Assembly (NCBI GenBank): GCA_017562135.1 | Contig: QEYB01001046.1 | Location: forward strand, 682,001 to 746,000 | Direction of reading: 5' to 3' | DNA: 64,000 nt | Source of the DNA: Dipylidium caninum | Taxonomy: Eukaryota; Platyhelminthes; Cestoda; Cyclophyllidea; Dipylidiidae | Part shown: piece after piece, positions 38,301 to 49,000 of the stretch | Layout of the letters: the number at the start of each line of letters is the position of its first letter | How positions within the stretch are numbered: the first letter of the stretch is position 1 | Notes under the pieces: model-generated | Told to the model about the DNA's origin: nothing | Database searches by the model: none | The model's input: only the letters and a program-made list of their open reading frames with translations | Translations under genes and position numbers: made by a program

Positions 38301-41300
38301 AATAGTCACTGAATCTTAATGCTAAACAGAAGCTCAGCATTGAGGGTCGACATATAAAACAAACAGCCAATGGTGCAAATAAATGAAGGACATTTAAACC
38401 TCTTAGTTCTGTTACCAATGTCCCATATGTATGAAGTTTAGCTTGCTAATCTGAGTTCTTATTACTTAAAACTGGTAACAGTTAGGACCAAGGCGGCCGA
38501 AAGGTTGGTTAAAGCTAAAGAAGTGGTGTAAAATGATCTACGTTGGGCATTAATGGCGACGATTTAGTGTTTGATTGCGAAATAGATGTAAGGTTAAAAC
38601 ATCTGCATCGAGGATGGTAAGTTTCTTCTGAACTCTGATTTTGACATCGACTTTGAATAATACGAAAGGAGTAAATAATCGAAGTGTAGAAAGATCTAAC
38701 TCCCACGTATCTGCTCCAGGGGAAAAAGGGATCGTAGGGCAAAGAACGTCCATGTGGTTATGTGTATGAACCAGCAAAACCAGAGCAAAAGCTGAGTCAT
38801 AAAAGCATTAGAAAAGCGCCCCGGCCGAAAGGCCGCCAAGATTGGTTTTCCTGCTATGGGAAATCACATTTAGCTGTACTACGCGCCCATTGTGAAACAC
38901 TCTATACATTTTTATTTTTAGCTATATCTAATCCATGTTTGTAAACATGCTAGTCCATTGTGTCTACCTAAAGGGTTAAGCATAACATTTCTCCGAGACA
39001 ATTGCCCGCCCCCTCGGATCATTGTTTAAAATAATAAGCTAAATAGTTCTTTTGATACGTTTTCTGCAACGAGACAGCAAGTACTATCTCCCCATACTCA
39101 CTGAGCTCTGGAAAATCTGGTACAATGTGATACGCAAATCGAATGCTTAAACGGCGACTATTACTTTATGGCGCAAACATCGAAGCAAAGGCAAGGAATA
39201 TAATATGTCGCTGTGGGAAAAGTTTGAAAACATATATATTAAAGAGTGTAGATATTTAGAGTATCATAAAATAAAATTGACATTCAATCTTAACACTACT
39301 CAATTAGTGAATTCTTAAAATTTAGAAAAAGTGAAGGGGGTACATTACGAAAAAGAACAGAAGCGAAATTGTAAGTTGTGCATAGCTACTTCACCATGGT
39401 AATGGACGTCCGAGGAAGAAATACTAGGCAGAAAGATCAAAACACTACATAAAAAGATGCATTCTTTGTTGCGCTACTAATGACCTTTCAATGACTACAC
39501 GGTAGCAAGCTCGAAAAAGGGACAAAGTTCAATCGACAACTCAATAAGGGGAGGCCAATGCTAAGCCCCACGGTAGTACTTTAATGTAATGTGAAATAGT
39601 AGTGGCAATGAAAATGACACATTTTCATAATTAATTAGCCTAAAACGAGAGGAACATATCCCTGCCAATTATGGTCTTCATTCTAAAGATTTGTGAAGCT
39701 TTACCTATATATTGGCGAAAACTATATGATACCCATCAAAGAAGCGATAATGGACAGACAGGTAACAGGGCGTACATTCAACATACAATCATCCTCCCTA
39801 AGTGTACTTGGGAGACTAAGTTAACAAGCATTAGGCATACCAAATAAGACTGCTCCAATGAGATGTAGGCGAAAAGAAATTTTGTATTTATGTCCTCACC
39901 TCGACTAATTTCGCTTGCAACGAAAAGAAGGTTTAAAGGTTCAATGACCCGAGCAGTGAAATTCACATGAATTAGGGAATTTTAATAGATCACGGGCATC
40001 AATGCGTTTCGTTACTGAGTCAACGTTAATGTCGTATATGAGTGGGATAAAAAAAAACTTTAAGACGTAGGAAACAGAAATAAGGGCATGATTGACCCTG
40101 TTTACTCCACACATGGTCAAATATATCGGGTGGATTGGAGAAAGAATTAATTAAACAAAATTCCAGGTATCGCAAAAATCTCGAAGAAGGTGGTTAGTTT
40201 GGTATCACAACTAACAAAAATTTAAATGGCACTTTTAAGTGAACACTCAGTCTTTTGCAAAAACAGTTTAAAGACATATTTCACTGGAAGGATGAAGTTA
40301 AAAAATCATATTTTAAGCGGAATGAGACTAATTTCAGGGTTAAATTTAAAACTCTGTGTTGTCAAGACGAGGCTTAAGCCATCTATCACCTACTAGACAA
40401 TCGGTATTCAATAATGATCCACTAGAAATAGACCACGGATGTATCTATACAAGACGTAGAAAATGGGATATGACAAAGTAGCAAAATTGAGATGGCAATA
40501 AAACGTACTTTCGTAAAACATTGGATTTAGATGATAAACCTCCAGCAATAATTGGGAAAAGCCGCGAATCATGAGTGTTCTGAAGCAAATAGAGTTTTCA
40601 AGTTAGAAGTCACGATAAGTCTTGGGCCATTCCAAAGTTTAAAGAAACATGCACTAATCGCGCTTATCAAAAGGAATTGAATTTAAATATCCCAAAATAC
40701 ACTATAAAAGTTATTATAACTGTGTATAGTGCTAATTTTACATAAAGAGGTAACAGGATAACAACTTTCTTTGAAAATAGCTAATTAAAACAGAGATTAG
40801 AATTATCAGATTGTAAAGGAAAATGTTAGTCAAAGTTAAATTTAGCATCAATTTACAACGAAGCTTACTCGAATAATAAAACCAATTGCGGTTATACCAC
40901 TGGTGGACATAATTTTCGCACTATTAGGTATCAAATTCAGAAGTGTTTGCATTATAATTTCGGCAAAGTGATCGAATTTACAACCGATTTCTTGAGATAG
41001 ATATCTACAAATCAAAATATGTAAGTTAATGAAAAGCCAAAATATCCGCATAGCCCACTTTCAAGAAATAAAAACGAATATTTCTTGAGTATATGGTGCG
41101 ATGTCAACAACGGACCTCAAAAAGATAATACAAATAACAAAAAAAATACTAACGCAACAGTAACACAGGCTTCTCGCACGACTTGAGAGCGAAGATCTTG
41201 AAGACACCCCAAAACAGGGGTTTCTACCGTTCGAAGGAGAGTACCAAATTCATCCATTTGATGACCCCCACTGGCTACCACATTACGAAGGTCTTTCAAC

Positions 41301-41688
41301 TAAAATTTTCAAATAATGCAGCAAAGTATTTCACTCCAAGTAGGAGTACGCAGCATGTCTAACATAGTTCTTACCGAATTAACACGTCGCTCCCAGTCCT
41401 CTGCATTTACACAAAGAGATTCCTTTATCTTTATCATGTATTCGGAGAGATCTCGGGAGGAATATATCTAAATACGGTAGATTGAAGAAGTATTGACGTA
41501 CTGGTAACGAAGAAACTGTAGAAAAAGCGTGTCTGAATCCTTCTTCATCAATTGCACCAGAAGCTACAATTGAGATAAATCTGATAAAAATAAAAGCATT
41601 CAAATTGAGACATTAAAAAAGTCTGAAAATTACGTGCTGATTTCGAGCCTAACCGACGCAAGGTGTTGCCACCGTTGACACCGCTCAT
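20086..41688 (-). CDS. CLASP: CLASP (CLIP-associating protein), microtubule plus-end stabiliser
   Basis: CLASPs bind tubulin through TOG arrays and promote microtubule rescue at plus ends and kinetochores. I place 28 exons: 41634-41688, 41502-41563, 41375-41467, 41154-41299, 40869-41004, 39102-39145, 37773-37910, 36369-36643, 35938-36009, 34908-35079, 34276-34298, 33696-33974, 32816-32852, 32402-32527, 31194-31297, 30550-30613, 30312-30475, 30096-30123, 29594-29794, 28677-28873, 27082-27415, 26960-27008, 26287-26347, 26082-26208, 24916-25044, 22718-22924, 21090-21206, 20086-20154. Phases agree except between 33696 and 32852, where a short exon is missing. About 1,170 residues result, against roughly 1,300-1,500 in vertebrates. 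Strong matches include DLRSQVVREAC, NLIPNSAKIMSTSG, STEPKSADVRR and AVKMQTQVIKV. The start is ATG at 41686-41688; an upstream in-frame ATG at 41731-41733 is possible. Confidence 0.95.
26960..27415 (-). CDS. CLASP: CLASP Pro/Gln-rich linker exons
   Basis: 27082-27415 encodes 111 residues of low complexity with PPPPPYS and many Gly, Asn and Gln, ending at AGT|GTGAGT. 26960-27008 follows in phase with PQQQQPPSLLSGFSNER. This is the variable linker between the central and C-terminal domains. Confidence 0.85.
28677..32527 (-). CDS. CLASP: CLASP central TOG-like domain exons
   Basis: 32402-32527 encodes ESDDNASETSSLCSERSGQS, matching the acidic Ser segment before the human TOG2. 31194-31297 carries SSQWSEKKEGLMHLKEYL. 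30312-30475 carries FMETLQLFIKGYHQFLHEW. A 28-nt exon (30096-30123) links in phase to 29594-29794, which has SPTLKVKARVLEYLKDLL and STEPKSADVRR. 28677-28873 has LNPAAFASVVQQMPKT. Confidence 0.92.
33696..36643 (-). CDS. CLASP: CLASP Ser/Arg/Thr-rich linker exons
   Basis: Exons 36369-36643, 35938-36009, 34908-35079, 34276-34298 and 33696-33974 encode the disordered region after the first TOG. It is rich in Ser, Thr and Arg (for example KRTTRPAMGTSGLSSTTRRP). The stretch SSRPVPHSQGSSREGSP lines up with the human segment that carries the EB1-binding SRIP motif, but SRIP itself is not conserved. The 23-nt exon 34276-34298 rests on phase and splice sites only. Confidence 0.85.
37773..41688 (-). CDS. 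CLASP: CLASP N-terminal TOG domain exons
   Basis: Seven exons cover the N-terminus and first TOG array. Words matching human CLASP in order are GAIDEEGF, IYSSRDL, EDWERRVNS, DLRSQVVREACVTVA, KFDHFAEII, NLIPNSAKIMSTSG, HTLERHMGLIQEVLRKG and DADQDARSATRK. The 41154 exon ends GC|GTTAGT, which restores VAYLSQEIG across the junction. A 44-nt exon (39102-39145) supplies the HCTRFSRA segment and fits in phase. The second intron is 34 nt. Confidence 0.93.
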
Positions 41689-42897
41689 GATCGGAAAAAG
41701 TCTAAAACACGTGGAAAGCGATTTGTCAAACAAAGTATTCTTGCCCCGACATCACGGAAAAAGTTAAATTAGAGAATGTAGTCGCAAATTTCAATAAATG
41801 GATTATCTGAGCCGATATTTTGAAAGGCCAATCTGGGCCTATTCTCCATTATTAAGAAGCAAAACAGGCCGAACAAGTGAACTATAACAAAAAGTTTGCT
41901 ATGTATATGCCGTTTTAAGAAGTTATTGAGTTAGTAAAATAACCTGGAGTTTGCAAAAAAACAAAAGGGTCCATAGCGATTGGCGACAACATTTTATAAG
42001 ATTAAATGCCTTGCTGGGGAGGGTATCAACTTAAAGATCAACATATCAAGTTCATTAAAGTTAAAGATAATATTTCTAACTAAAGACACCTGGAATTTAG
42101 ATGCGGCTAGTAGAGTAAGAGAGCGTATTGACTAAATGTAATGTAGAATTCCGTGGGGTTCAAATGAGCGCACAAAAAATAAGACTGTAAAAATGCAGAT
42201 TAACCATCGCTGCGTGCCTCATACTCGTAGCACAATCACATATTTGGCGAATATGAGAAGTGGGAGGAGAATTAATTTATGAGGGGTAGGCACAAAAATC
42301 CGCACTCGACTATGTAAAGTGCACAAAATTTGGTCCTTCGGATGCAATGAAACTGACTTAACGACTGGCCTAGAATAACATAATAAATACAAGAGCTTAT
42401 TAAGAAAAATGATTGACCACCGGCAGCGGGCTATTAAGCTCACAAAAACGCCTGCGTTTCGTTTGGGAGCCCAAACAGCGTTCCTAGTCGAGAGAGTAAA
42501 ACAACATCGCCCGACTTTGTAGAATTGGAAAATGTAACAAGCTGCATCAGTCTAATGATACCATTCTTCGCAATTTCATAATTTTTATCTTTTTTTTTAA
42601 TAAGGCGTGATTTGCAATTTGAAAGCGTTGGCGCATATTACGGACTGTGGACAAAATAGGAAGAGGGGGATAGTTACACGCTTACGTCAACTAACAAATT
42701 TTGTATTGCTTAAGGTACTTGCTGCTATTCTGTTTTATAAAATTTCATATGTGAAGAAATTCACTGCGCTTTTTTCGCACATATACCTGGTGCTCAACAA
42801 GAATTGCCCCTGGCCCCCACAGTTTTAGTCAAGATTTCTACTACTTCTTAGTATCAAGTTATTGGCCGAATAAATTGCGATAAGTTTTTTCCTCAAC
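41689..42897. promoter_or_regulatory. Divergent promoter region between CLASP and NDUFAF7
   Basis: The two start codons face away from each other across 1.2 kb. The + strand is A-rich to about 42580 and T-rich from the poly-T run at 42589-42598 onward, so the shift in transcription direction probably lies near 42.5-42.6 kb. CLASP may therefore have a 5' UTR of several hundred bases. No core promoter motif is convincing, and no protein-coding exon is seen. Confidence 0.4.
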
Positions 42898-44928
42898 ATG
42901 CATCTGTATTTGTACCGTTTTGCTCCAGGCATGTGTACTAGGTCGCGTGCTATTTGCAGTCCTATGCAATTTCTACGTCGTTTTCGTAGCTCCTCCGCTG
43001 GGGAGGATCTTCGTAATATTATTTGTCGTCATATTCGGTTAGCAGGCCCAATCTCCGTTGCGGATTACATGAACCTCGCAATGCATCACCCTGCTTACGT
43101 ACGTGGTCGCTTCCAAACCGTCTTACGTTTTATAGGGCTATTATAGACATTCGTCAGTAGTAGGACCCGCTGGTGATTTTGTCACTTCTCCTGAGATAAG
43201 TCAAATTTTTGGTGAGGTAAGATGTGATAAATATGACAAAAGTAGGTGCTTGGAGTATGGATTGTCAATGAATGGGCGAGGTGTAGAGGCACACCCTTTA
43301 CGATCGTTGAATTGGGCCCTGGTCGGGGGACACTAATGGCCAGTGTTATTAAAGTAGATTATTATATGCGTAATTTCATGTTAAGTCCAGACCCTGTGTA
43401 AGTTTCCAGCTGGCAGCTCCCTCTTCCGCCACCTGCGTTTCATCGAACGTAGTGATCGGTTGCGCCAAATGCAGGAATCCGCTCTTTATTCAATTCTCAA
43501 AACCAATCATATCAAGCCTGAAATATCATGGCACTCCTCCATAGATGAAATACCCGGAGGCTGTACCACTTTTTATCTTGCAAACGAGTTCTTCGATGCT
43601 TTACCAGTCCACCGGTTTCAGGTTTGATATGAAATTTACGAGCTAAGATATTTGTAGCGATTTGATGATAAATGGTGCGAAATTCTTGTGAATGCTATTA
43701 ATCCATTGAATCCGGATGAACCAGGCGAGGAGCTGGCGTTTGTCGCATCACCTTCAAGTACAATTGCTGCCGAAGCGTATTTGCCTGTAACTTTTCCCTT
43801 ATTCATTTGTGCCTATTTCCACGCTTTATAGCTTTGTGGAAATTTGTCCGATAAAACTCACGTCGAAGTCTGTCCTGAAGCAGGAGCTATTCTTCAGAAG
43901 ATCGCTACTCGAATTGCTGCTGATGGAGGTTCGGCTTTAATTATTGACTATGGACACTTGGGTGAGGGTGGAGACACATTTCGCGTACGTCTATAAACAC
44001 AATACTCTTATTTTGGTAATTCCATTTATTTTTTCTTGTCTGTAGGCTTTCAAAAACCACAAACTCCATGATCCACTCAAAGATCCTGGCCAAGCCGATA
44101 TTACCGCCGATGTTGACTTTGCATTCCTACGACAGTCTGTGGAGATCACAAAAGAGCCGGGTAAATTTATCATGTACCTCATTGTCTGATCTCTTTGGAT
44201 TTTGTAACGCCTTTATCAATTTAGTTGTTGTCCACGGGCCTGTGAGTCAGGCCTATTTCCTTGTGCACATGGGCATCCTCTTACGACTCCAAGTTAGTTT
44301 TTATTTTTTGAGTGTGTAGTATTTGTTGGTTATTTTTGATAACAAACTATTTGGTACTTTATGCGTTAATTGGTATATTCCTCTTTGTTTTCACTGTATT
44401 TTATACCTGCCTTATTATTAAACCGAAGCATAACCTCTTCCCTTCTCAAGGAAGAATGAATTTGATATGAATTCCGTTTAACTGATAAAACTCCGTTTCT
44501 ATACCGTTGTGATTATCCTCTTTCCCTTTATATTGATATTATCAAGCTTCCTGTACAGTTTTTTTATGGCAAAAATAAATCTTAAGTAGCACGAATGCAA
44601 ATACTCAAATTTTGCGAACGTTAAGTTCAAAACTGAATGCAAATGCTTGTCATGTCTGTTATGAATGAATGGACCTTTGTGTTCAACGCGAACTTGGCTA
44701 TCATCCTCTGTGATTTCAAGTTAATGTGTTTTATTTAAGGTTCTCATTGAAAAGATGCAAAATGAGGATGACAAGAAGAAGTTAATTGCAGCGACGGAAA
44801 TGCTCATCGGATCGAATCAGATGGGGAAGCGTTTTAAAGTTTTGGCTATTACCGCCGGACGTAGTGAGAAGGAGAGAGAATACATCCCCGCAGGATTCTA
44901 TCCAACGTGGGACACTGATAAATCCTAG
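42898..44928 (+). CDS. NDUFAF7: NDUFAF7/MidA protein arginine methyltransferase, complex I assembly
   Basis: This mitochondrial SAM-dependent enzyme symmetrically dimethylates an arginine of NDUFS2 early in complex I assembly (family knowledge). Exons: 42898-43098, 43136-43216, 43246-43342, 43410-43621, 43658-43786, 43832-43984, 44046-44160, 44225-44292 and 44740-44928 (stop TAG). The N-terminus is Arg/Ser-rich with few acidic residues, fitting a mitochondrial presequence. Conserved words: RLAGPISVADYMNLAMHHP, GDFVTSPEISQIFGE, the SAM-binding loop ELGPGRGTL, ANEFFDALPVHRFQ, HVEVCPEAGAIL, LIIDYGHLGEGGDTFR and DITADVDFAFLR. Length is roughly 390 residues, somewhat shorter than human. Early introns are only 29-45 nt. 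The junction after GRGTLMA is ambiguous: another donor at 43354 would keep SVIK but puts the next exon out of frame. Confidence 0.96.
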
Positions 44929-45829
44929 GGCAATGTGCCTCTATTGTAAAGACTGAATTCGCAGGCAGTTGCATTTTAATTCTTTCTTAACTGTAAGTGA
45001 CTCTTCATGATTAATGAATGCTTTGCTTGCTCCACTTACACTTTTTGAAGGTAGTGATTAACAATTTTTAAGTTAGCTGAAACTGGGGCTTATGATTGTT
45101 GCAGTTATTTGGACCGTAAATTATTTAAACTGGGCGTTCCCATAGCTTAACTGATCCCCAACGCGGTCGAGCTTCGTTAGGGGCTGTCACCTGTCGATGC
45201 TTCGTCATATGACCGAGTACTGTCTCCATTGTCTCTCGACTGAGTGTTTTTTTTAAAAACTCAGGCTCACAGAATTTTGCATTACCCGAATTGTGGGAAC
45301 TGCAGGCTTTGGAATAAAAAAGGGGCAACGGATGGTGAGCACCACTGAAATTGTCTCACGAGTTTTTGGCTCCCCCCTCCCCTCCCTTCCAGAAAGTTGC
45401 TTTAGTAATGACTAATTAATATATAAAACTCATTTGCAATACATTGGCCTTAGAGCCACTGTTTGGTGTACAATCTGTCTTGAAGAAGGGTCCACGTATG
45501 GGCACCGCTTCTGTTTCGTAAGTGGCATATATCTGAGCTAACGACTTTATGGTAAAGTAGACAGGTAAAAAAAAGACACTTTGAAGAGCGAAGCAAGCGA
45601 AAGTTACGTTAACCGTACTGATTTCTTTTTCTTTGTGGGTTCAAATGACAATTGTACTACCTTGATCTATGGAGGTCACTTCAATCAAGAAGACAAACTA
45701 CCTCGGGGCGTTTACAGTCAAGATTCATTTATGTTTATGCAATTAATAATTACAATGCCATGATTCTATTTTTAATTCCATTACAAAATATCATGAGAAT
45801 AAAGTTAGTGTTTCGGTGGAGGTTTGTGT
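44929..45829. other. Convergent 3' intergenic region
   Basis: NDUFAF7 (+) and the nesprin-like gene (-) end facing each other about 900 bases apart. AATAAA at 45313-45318 on the + strand could serve NDUFAF7. ATTAAA on the minus strand (45771-45776) could serve the nesprin-like gene. No coding exon is seen. Confidence 0.45.
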
Positions 45830-46067
45830 CTAGGTTGGGAGTGGATATTGAAACAGAGGGAAAGTGACGTCAGTTAGCCTTCCCGCGGTCGCGTCCACAC
45901 GAATTCCCAAAGCAGCTTCAAGGGTTGTACTACAGGAAGAGTGTCCTCTTGCAATAAAACAGACAAATAATGCTAGACCGAAACCAACCACGAGGGCGGT
46001 CCAGATGTGCCGATGTCCGGGAAGAAACTGGCGTAGTCTTGAAAAGATGGAAGGTCGATCCGGCAAA
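45830..46067 (-). CDS. KASH-like C-terminal exon: transmembrane segment and short tail
   Basis: The acceptor AATAG gives a phase that joins the 35-nt exon 46147-46181 (ends TCTGT|GTAAGT). The exon reads LPDRPSIFSRLRQFLPGHRH, then a hydrophobic span beginning IWTALVVGFGLALFVCFIA, then RGHSSCSTTLEAALG and a tail ending FPLFQYPLPT and TAG. Basic residues before the membrane span, a Cys shortly after it and a Pro-rich terminus are the KASH layout: the Cys bonds to SUN proteins and the last four residues, usually PPPX, insert in the SUN trimer. Here the end is PLPT and the tail from Cys to end is 34 residues, against about 24 in human nesprin-1. Confidence 0.7.
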
Positions 46068-49000
46068 CTATTACTATTTGCAAATAATCTTTGGATTACT
46101 CGTTGACCTTAGTCGCCAATGTCGAATACGTGAAAAATAAACTTACACAGACTCCAACTGATTCTCTCCCTCTTGGTCCTCCTATAAATAAAAATAAAAG
46201 ACATGGTAATAGACAGGGGTCACGAATGTTGATAGGAGCGACAAAAAAACTGAGGGTCAAGCAAGTTCCTTGTCGGATTTTAGCCACCCTTACCGGCGGT
46301 TAAGGTGATTTGCAGAGACTGATGGGAGTTTTTAAAGTGTAATGTGGTCAATCAGACACATCGACCACCATCTCTCTCTGATCCGATGAATAGTAACTTT
46401 TTTTTTAAATTCTTGGCAACCTTCAACTTTTCATGGCTGCTAATTTTGACAGTTTTCAGTATCCCGTTAGCTCTGATAGTATAGGGCGTCGGGTGTAACA
46501 AAGACATTGTCAAACTGCAGTCCCAACGATGTAGCCCCTGGCAACAGTACCTAGCTACAATGGTCTGGAGTCTCAGCCTTACTCTACAACGGAAAATAAG
46601 ATATTCATAGGGAGGGGGGCTGGGGGAGATGGAAGTGGGTTCCTGTCCTCGTTGACAAATGCACATGATCTCATCAAAACAGCTTTGATAGGTAAATGCC
46701 AGTAACACAGGTTTTTTCCGCAATTTGCGCCGTGGTTGTTGATGCTCGGCACTACAACGCAGGTGGTGGTAAACAGCACCGTTATGTGGTCGGCTTCATA
46801 AGGGTGCCTCCTGTTTGAGGAAAGACAGTCTCAAGTGATTGTCCCGATCTTTGGCTTTAAGGTAAAGTGCTACATGGTGGAAGGGGAAACGAAAATTACT
46901 CAGAAATAAAGCGCCACACCCTTCCACAAGATATGGTTACCACTGACAAAATAGCTTGCCTCATTGGTGTAACTACCTATTGTTCTGAAGCAGCGATGAT
47001 TTTCTAATGCGACCGTGGGACTGAACACCCTCTTTCTACTAATATCTGGATTGGAAGGGTCCAAAAGCAATGGGTAAGAAGTTGGTAGGGTTCGCCTTTC
47101 CGAAAGGGCGCCAGGAAGGAAAAAAGTAACCAGAAGAAGAATTTGGATGAACTGGGCACTTTTTCGCAAATATATAACAAGTAAAACAAGATTATGCAAG
47201 ATAAAAGTTGGGAATGACGCCACATGATTTGGGTGGTAGTGTCGTCTTTCCCACGAATTTTTACAACAATTTCTGGCTACTGAAGATAATGCCAATAAAA
47301 TTGACGTAGCTTCTTGAAAGACTATTAGACAAAAAAGTTCATTAAAACAAGACGATCAGCCGGTAGCACCCTCGGTGATTTGCTTCCTTTGCTCAAGCTT
47401 CCTTTTGCATCGCCGTCGAGCGATGTCACTGGTGGCACGAAGGGCACTAGCTCTGGATGGAAGTACTACCCCAGCCTGTCGAATAGGCATGAGGTCTGCA
47501 CAGGAAGAGAAATAGGAGTCTCGACTCCCTTTCACGAACCCTGGGTCTGGAGAGGAGTGCGTTTGAAGGCTCCACCGCCTCCGCCACCTGTCCCGCCGGT
47601 GGGGAGACATGGATCGGCCTAGGAGCAAAGGGGGCGGGAGCTGAAGTGGGGGTGAAGGTGTCGCAGTGGTAGATACAAGGGTAGGAGAATAGGATTTATT
47701 TCCAGCTTTCACGTCGGTGAAACGACTAAGGACGATGTTGCGCTGCGAGGAGGGATTGACTTCGTGTTGGATGTTGATCAAGGGAGTGGACTGGCCGAAA
47801 CTTCTACGGCCTGGGGGATGCGGTCTAAGGGGGAGACGAGGAGGACTAGGAGATGGGGAAAGGACCACCGGATTTGAAGCTGGACTCGCTGGGCCAGATA
47901 GCTTTTCATAAATGCTGGTGGGAGAGTACCAGAGCCACTCTAGGGAACCTGCAACGGGACTAGAAGGCAGCTGAACCGTAAGGGGGGAGCGACCTCGTTG
48001 AGGGATCACGGAGGTGCTTTGAGCTGTTCGAAGGGAGTTTCGAGCCCGGGGGCTGCGGAGTTGAAGGGACGATTGACCCTGAAGTGTCAATAGTCGCGAA
48101 TGTCAGCTGACGCTAAGGAGTGAAGACAACACCTTCGAACATGACAAACAAACGACGGAAAGCCCGGATACCACGAGCAACAACACGCGAAACGTGTACG
48201 ACAACGGATGCAGACGCGAGAACATGCAGTTCGCATTCAAAATAAGCGTTTGCCTAACCCCGGAACCATGACGTTGCTCGAATAAGATCTTACTACGATG
48301 AGAGTGGCTTGCAAGCAACTCGAGAAATGGATCCCAAGGCTTCGATGATTGTATACCTTCATGCATTGAAAAACCCCATGCATTTTACGCGGAGTTATGT
48401 ACACACACCATACGAAAGTGAGGTAGAGAAAGAGACACCGAAAGACAACTCAAAAACGTGCCCTAGACAGGCGTTGGACCACTTTCTCCAGATCTTCTTG
48501 TACTTCCGACTGCATTCGCGAGGCCGCCTCGGCTCGACTAACAAAGGTGTTATGGAGTTCAATCCTCTTTCCTATTCTTCGCACCAGAGCATCAACCTTG
48601 CAATGGAGCTCGTCGATTGCATCATTCGCCTGCGGCGCCGGACCCAAGAGATTCTGTCGCCGTAGCGCAAATTCATCGATCACTTCGCGTTTGGAGAGCA
48701 GTTCGGCACGAAGATTCTTCAAAAGGGAGGTGCCCAGATCCAGCGGGTCCAGTCCACGGCCCGCAAAGAGGTCGTTGACCTCGGACTCCTTTGTCCGAAG
48801 CCAGTCGGATACCTCAGCTTCACACAACAGCTGTTGTTCCCATAGTGATTTCCACTTCTTTAACTGTTCATTAAATTCCTTTATCTACAAGTGCAGTACG
48901 GGTTTTAGTTGAAGTGTGAACCTAAGTGAAGTGTGGAGGAATTACAATTTCCAAAATGAAATGAAATTTACGTAACACAAACAAAAAAATTAATCGGGCT

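Noticed and set aside
45841..45930. Possible extra last intron of the nesprin-like gene: CTAAC, pyrimidine tract and CCTAG, followed by an exon reading HKPPPKH (PPP is typical of KASH ends).
   Set aside because: The reading that gives PPP needs a phase-2 donor upstream, and every GT in the preceding coding stretch is phase 0 or 1. The direct reading to PLPT needs no such assumption. cDNA would decide.
47380..47911. Plus-strand frames opposite the Ser/Pro/Arg exon.
   Set aside because: They are shadows of a GC-rich coding exon. The minus frame is longer, continuous and placed between exons of the same gene.
48103..48366. Minus-strand frame with hydrophobic C-terminus, considered as a second membrane anchor.
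   Set aside because: It lies in the intron before the Ser/Pro exon, with no usable splice sites. The hydrophobicity comes from T-rich sense sequence.
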